Source: CAZTPC01 sp964615565 (GTDB lineage: Bacteria; Patescibacteriota; Saccharimonadia; Saccharimonadales; AWTP1-31). From it: a stretch of 14,665 nt of DNA. Positions within the stretch are counted from its first letter, which is position 1, and each line of letters begins with the position of its first letter. The notes under the pieces are model-generated. The model was not told the origin of the DNA. It saw only the letters and a program-made list of their open reading frames with translations, and did not search any database. A program made the position numbers and the translations under genes. Below, piece by piece: positions 13,295 to 14,665 of the stretch. The stretch covers positions 1 through 14,665 of the forward strand of contig CAZTPC010000021.1 in the NCBI GenBank assembly GCA_964615565.1, given 5' to 3'.

Positions 13295-13303
13295 AGTATA
13301 GCA
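13295..13303 (-). promoter_or_regulatory. Extended -10, leaderless promoter of the MBL-fold gene
   Basis: Minus strand: TGC-TATACT at 13303-13295, then the ATG at 13287 seven bases later. It is arranged back to back with the promoter of the HD gene in a 67-base intergenic region. Confidence 0.6.
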
Positions 13304-13320
13304 ATTGTAAGATATATCAC

Positions 13321-13349
13321 TTGACCGAGTTTAGGACTGTGTACATACT
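13321..13349 (+). promoter_or_regulatory. Leaderless promoter of the HD-domain gene
   Basis: TTGACC at 13321-13326, a 17-base spacer and CATACT at 13344-13349. The ATG at 13355 follows 5 bases after the -10, so the transcript should begin at or within a base or two of the start codon. No Shine-Dalgarno sequence is present. Confidence 0.6.
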
Positions 13350-13354
13350 TAGTC

Positions 13355-14137
13355 ATGGCGATAACCAAAGAATTCAGCCGCATCACTCCAGAAAATTTAA
13401 CCCCTGACCACGTCAGGGGTTTACGTTTAGGAGAGACGACACGAATGTTTGGTACACTTGGGCTCATCCATAGGTTTAAAGACGAAACCGCGCGCAATGG
13501 TCTAGCTGCTGAGCCTGACGTTAATTGGTCATATGGTGCGGCAATGACTCTTCATGCAAACCAGCGCAGAACTAACGGACATTACAAAGATCATATCCTG
13601 CGGGTCTCATTACGACCGATGGTTTATTGGAATATCGTTGACCCAACAATCACTGGTGGTACTTTATTGCATGACAGCGTGGAGGACCATGCAAAACTGT
13701 TCGTCTATATGTGTACTGGCATATGGGAATCGGACGAGCGCATTGCAAGGGAGAGATGTTTTGAACTTATTGCCGAACGAGCAAGTCAATCTATCGCTGA
13801 GATGGTCGAGGTAGTAACCAACCCAATATTAGAAGAAGGGCAAGACAAAAACCAAGTTCACTTTGAACATACTAGAGATGTAATTATTCCACACCGGGAT
13901 GGCAGAGTAGGAAAGGCATCTGACTTTGTAGATAACGCAGTAGGTAATCATTATACAATTGGTGAGAAGCAAGAAAAGGGCGACCGAAAATACTTGGATG
14001 AGTATCAGCTACACCAGTCAGGCTTGTTCTTGCCGGACAGCCGGATCGTGGGGGAGCCACGTGATCTACTGCTTGCACAGTTAGATGAAGGCCATGCCAG
14101 GGCTCTTGCACGACTAAGTTTGATTGATGCTGCATGA
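13355..14137 (+). CDS. Stand-alone HD-domain protein resembling SpoT/MESH1 (p)ppGpp hydrolase
   Basis: The 260-residue product contains LHANQRRTNGHYKDHILRV (66-84), the form of the HxGQxRKxGxPYxxHPxxVA segment of RelA/SpoT hydrolase domains, then GTLLHDSVED (102-111), matching LLHDxxED, and GRVGKASDFVDN (183-194), matching the KLADRxxN helix. Predicted metal ligands are H80, H106, D107 and D190; E110 and D111 are the catalytic acids of the family. There is no synthetase, TGS or ACT domain, so it is a hydrolase-only type like MESH1 (about 180 residues) with about 50 extra N-terminal and about 60 extra C-terminal residues. Degrading ppGpp or a related nucleotide is the likely role; other HD phosphohydrolase substrates remain possible. 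A 10-bp perfect hairpin lies in its first codons. Confidence 0.7.
   Translation: MAITKEFSRITPENLTPDHVRGLRLGETTRMFGTLGLIHRFKDETARNGLAAEPDVNWSYGAAMTLHANQRRTNGHYKDHILRVSLRPMVYWNIVDPTITGGTLLHDSVEDHAKLFVYMCTGIWESDERIARERCFELIAERASQSIAEMVEVVTNPILEEGQDKNQVHFEHTRDVIIPHRDGRVGKASDFVDNAVGNHYTIGEKQEKGDRKYLDEYQLHQSGLFLPDSRIVGEPRDLLLAQLDEGHARALARLSLIDAA
13399..13421 (+). other. Perfect 10-bp hairpin inside the start of the HD gene
   Basis: Arms AACCCCTGAC (13399-13408) and GTCAGGGGTT (13412-13421) pair fully around a 3-base loop CAC, followed by a T-rich run with T at 13420-13422 and 13426-13428. It begins 44 bases after the start codon. The form is that of a weak intrinsic terminator or attenuator, yet the bases are coding (L-T-P-D-H-V-R-G-L). 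Confidence 0.5.
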
Positions 14138-14241
14138 ATTAGTAAAAATGCGAGCCGTTTCATCTGTTGTAATCCATAAGCATAGCCTCTATACTTAAGC
14201 ATAAGAACCGTACATTTTGTGTGGGGCAGGTATATCGTGTA
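14138..14241. other. Intergenic region before the esterase-like gene
   Basis: This stretch carries one good promoter (14167-14195) and the leader of the next gene. No hairpin with a T-tract follows the HD gene, so no terminator is recognised. Confidence 0.4.
14167..14195 (+). promoter_or_regulatory. Promoter of the esterase-like gene
   Basis: TTGTAA at 14167-14172, a 17-base spacer and TATACT at 14190-14195 predict a start near 14202 and a leader of about 40 bases, ending in GGGGCAGG some 11 bases before the ATG at 14242. A weaker TATATC at 14231-14236, 5 bases before the ATG, would instead give a leaderless start. Confidence 0.5.
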
Positions 14242-14665
14242 ATGGCAGGTTTTGTGAAGCAATTACTCAAGCAAGATAAAGATTTCTTTCATCTCATTTA
14301 CCGCAAAGTGTGGTGGATTGTTGGTATCTGCGCTATTGTCGTGCCAATCTACCTCATCATTGCCTACATTCATTCTCCTACAAAGGCAGACTCTGACGAA
14401 GAGCCATACTCTATCTTTATCTTGGCAGGCCAGTCATTGGCGGCTGGCGTAAACTCCTACCGAACAGAACTAGAACCTGGGAATAGTGCACTAGACAATT
14501 GCACAAGTGATCCAAATATGGAGACTGGCACGGATATTACTCAGCGTTGCCATCCAGCTGATTTTGCAACCAATTTTTGGTGGGCGGGGTCGAATGGCCA
14601 GGGAGTCGACCAAGCAACCTGGCAGGCTTTGACGCCAGAAGTGAGGGCTTTGTTTAACAGCATTT
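14242..14665 (+). CDS. Membrane-anchored SGNH / carbohydrate acetylesterase-like protein (N-terminal part)
   Basis: The frame starts at the ATG at 14242 and is open to the window edge (141 residues seen). Residues 1-22 are basic and cytoplasmic-like, 23-43 form one membrane segment, and the rest would lie outside. IFILAGQSLAAGVNSY (58-73) resembles block I of the sialate O-acetylesterase / carbohydrate esterase family 6 group (FxLAGQSNMxG), with S65 as predicted nucleophile; the usual Asn after GQS is Leu here. The remaining catalytic blocks are beyond the window. Two cysteines (87 and 103) may form a disulfide outside the membrane, which would fit the VKOR gene upstream. The role is probably in processing external or wall glycans; this is an inference from one motif. 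Confidence 0.55.
   Translation, partial: MAGFVKQLLKQDKDFFHLIYRKVWWIVGICAIVVPIYLIIAYIHSPTKADSDEEPYSIFILAGQSLAAGVNSYRTELEPGNSALDNCTSDPNMETGTDITQRCHPADFATNFWWAGSNGQGVDQATWQALTPEVRALFNSI

Overview
The window reads as a chromosomal segment of a small-genome bacterium of the Patescibacteria (CPR) type, most likely a Candidatus Saccharibacteria (TM7) relative. This is an inference from gene content and style: very tight packing, a minimal TatA-TatC pair without TatB, a VKOR-type disulfide enzyme, a divergent FolD, tail-fibre-like proteins encoded on a chromosome, and a VPNTG-type C-terminal anchor. TAA, TAG and TGA are all used as stops, so the genetic code is the standard one and not the UGA-Gly code of Gracilibacteria. 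No rRNA, tRNA, CRISPR array, transposase or integrase was seen.

Left part (1-1676), export. On the minus strand a 51-residue protein with a Tat-like N-terminus (SRKEFLR) is followed after 3 bases by the start of a tail-fibre-like gene that runs off the window edge. Divergent from it are tatA (57 residues, 497-670) and tatC (771-1676).

Middle part (1731-7603), large surface or virion-like proteins. A two-gene plus-strand operon encodes a 146-residue phage-type structural protein and a 1305-residue multi-domain tail-fibre-like protein with an internally duplicated module. It converges on a minus-strand gene for a secreted beta-helix protein (CSLREA / choice-of-anchor Q type) with a VPNTG sorting-like tail. 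No other virion genes are present, so this is an orphan cassette, not a recognisable prophage.

Right part (7680-14665), housekeeping and unknown genes: tgt (tRNA-guanine transglycosylase), a YqeG-like HAD phosphatase, an unrecognised 225-residue protein, VKOR, folD, tilS, a UlaG-like metallo-beta-lactamase-fold protein with an altered metal motif, a stand-alone SpoT/MESH1-like HD protein, and the first part of a membrane-anchored SGNH/acetylesterase-like protein.

Two whole-window patterns stand out. First, at most genes that begin a transcription unit a -10 hexamer (often an extended TGn-TATAAT) ends only 5-8 bases before the start codon, so the mRNAs should be leaderless. Genes inside operons, by contrast, have Shine-Dalgarno sequences. 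Second, all three convergent gene pairs meet with a 4-base overlap or a 4-base gap, leaving no room for conventional terminators.
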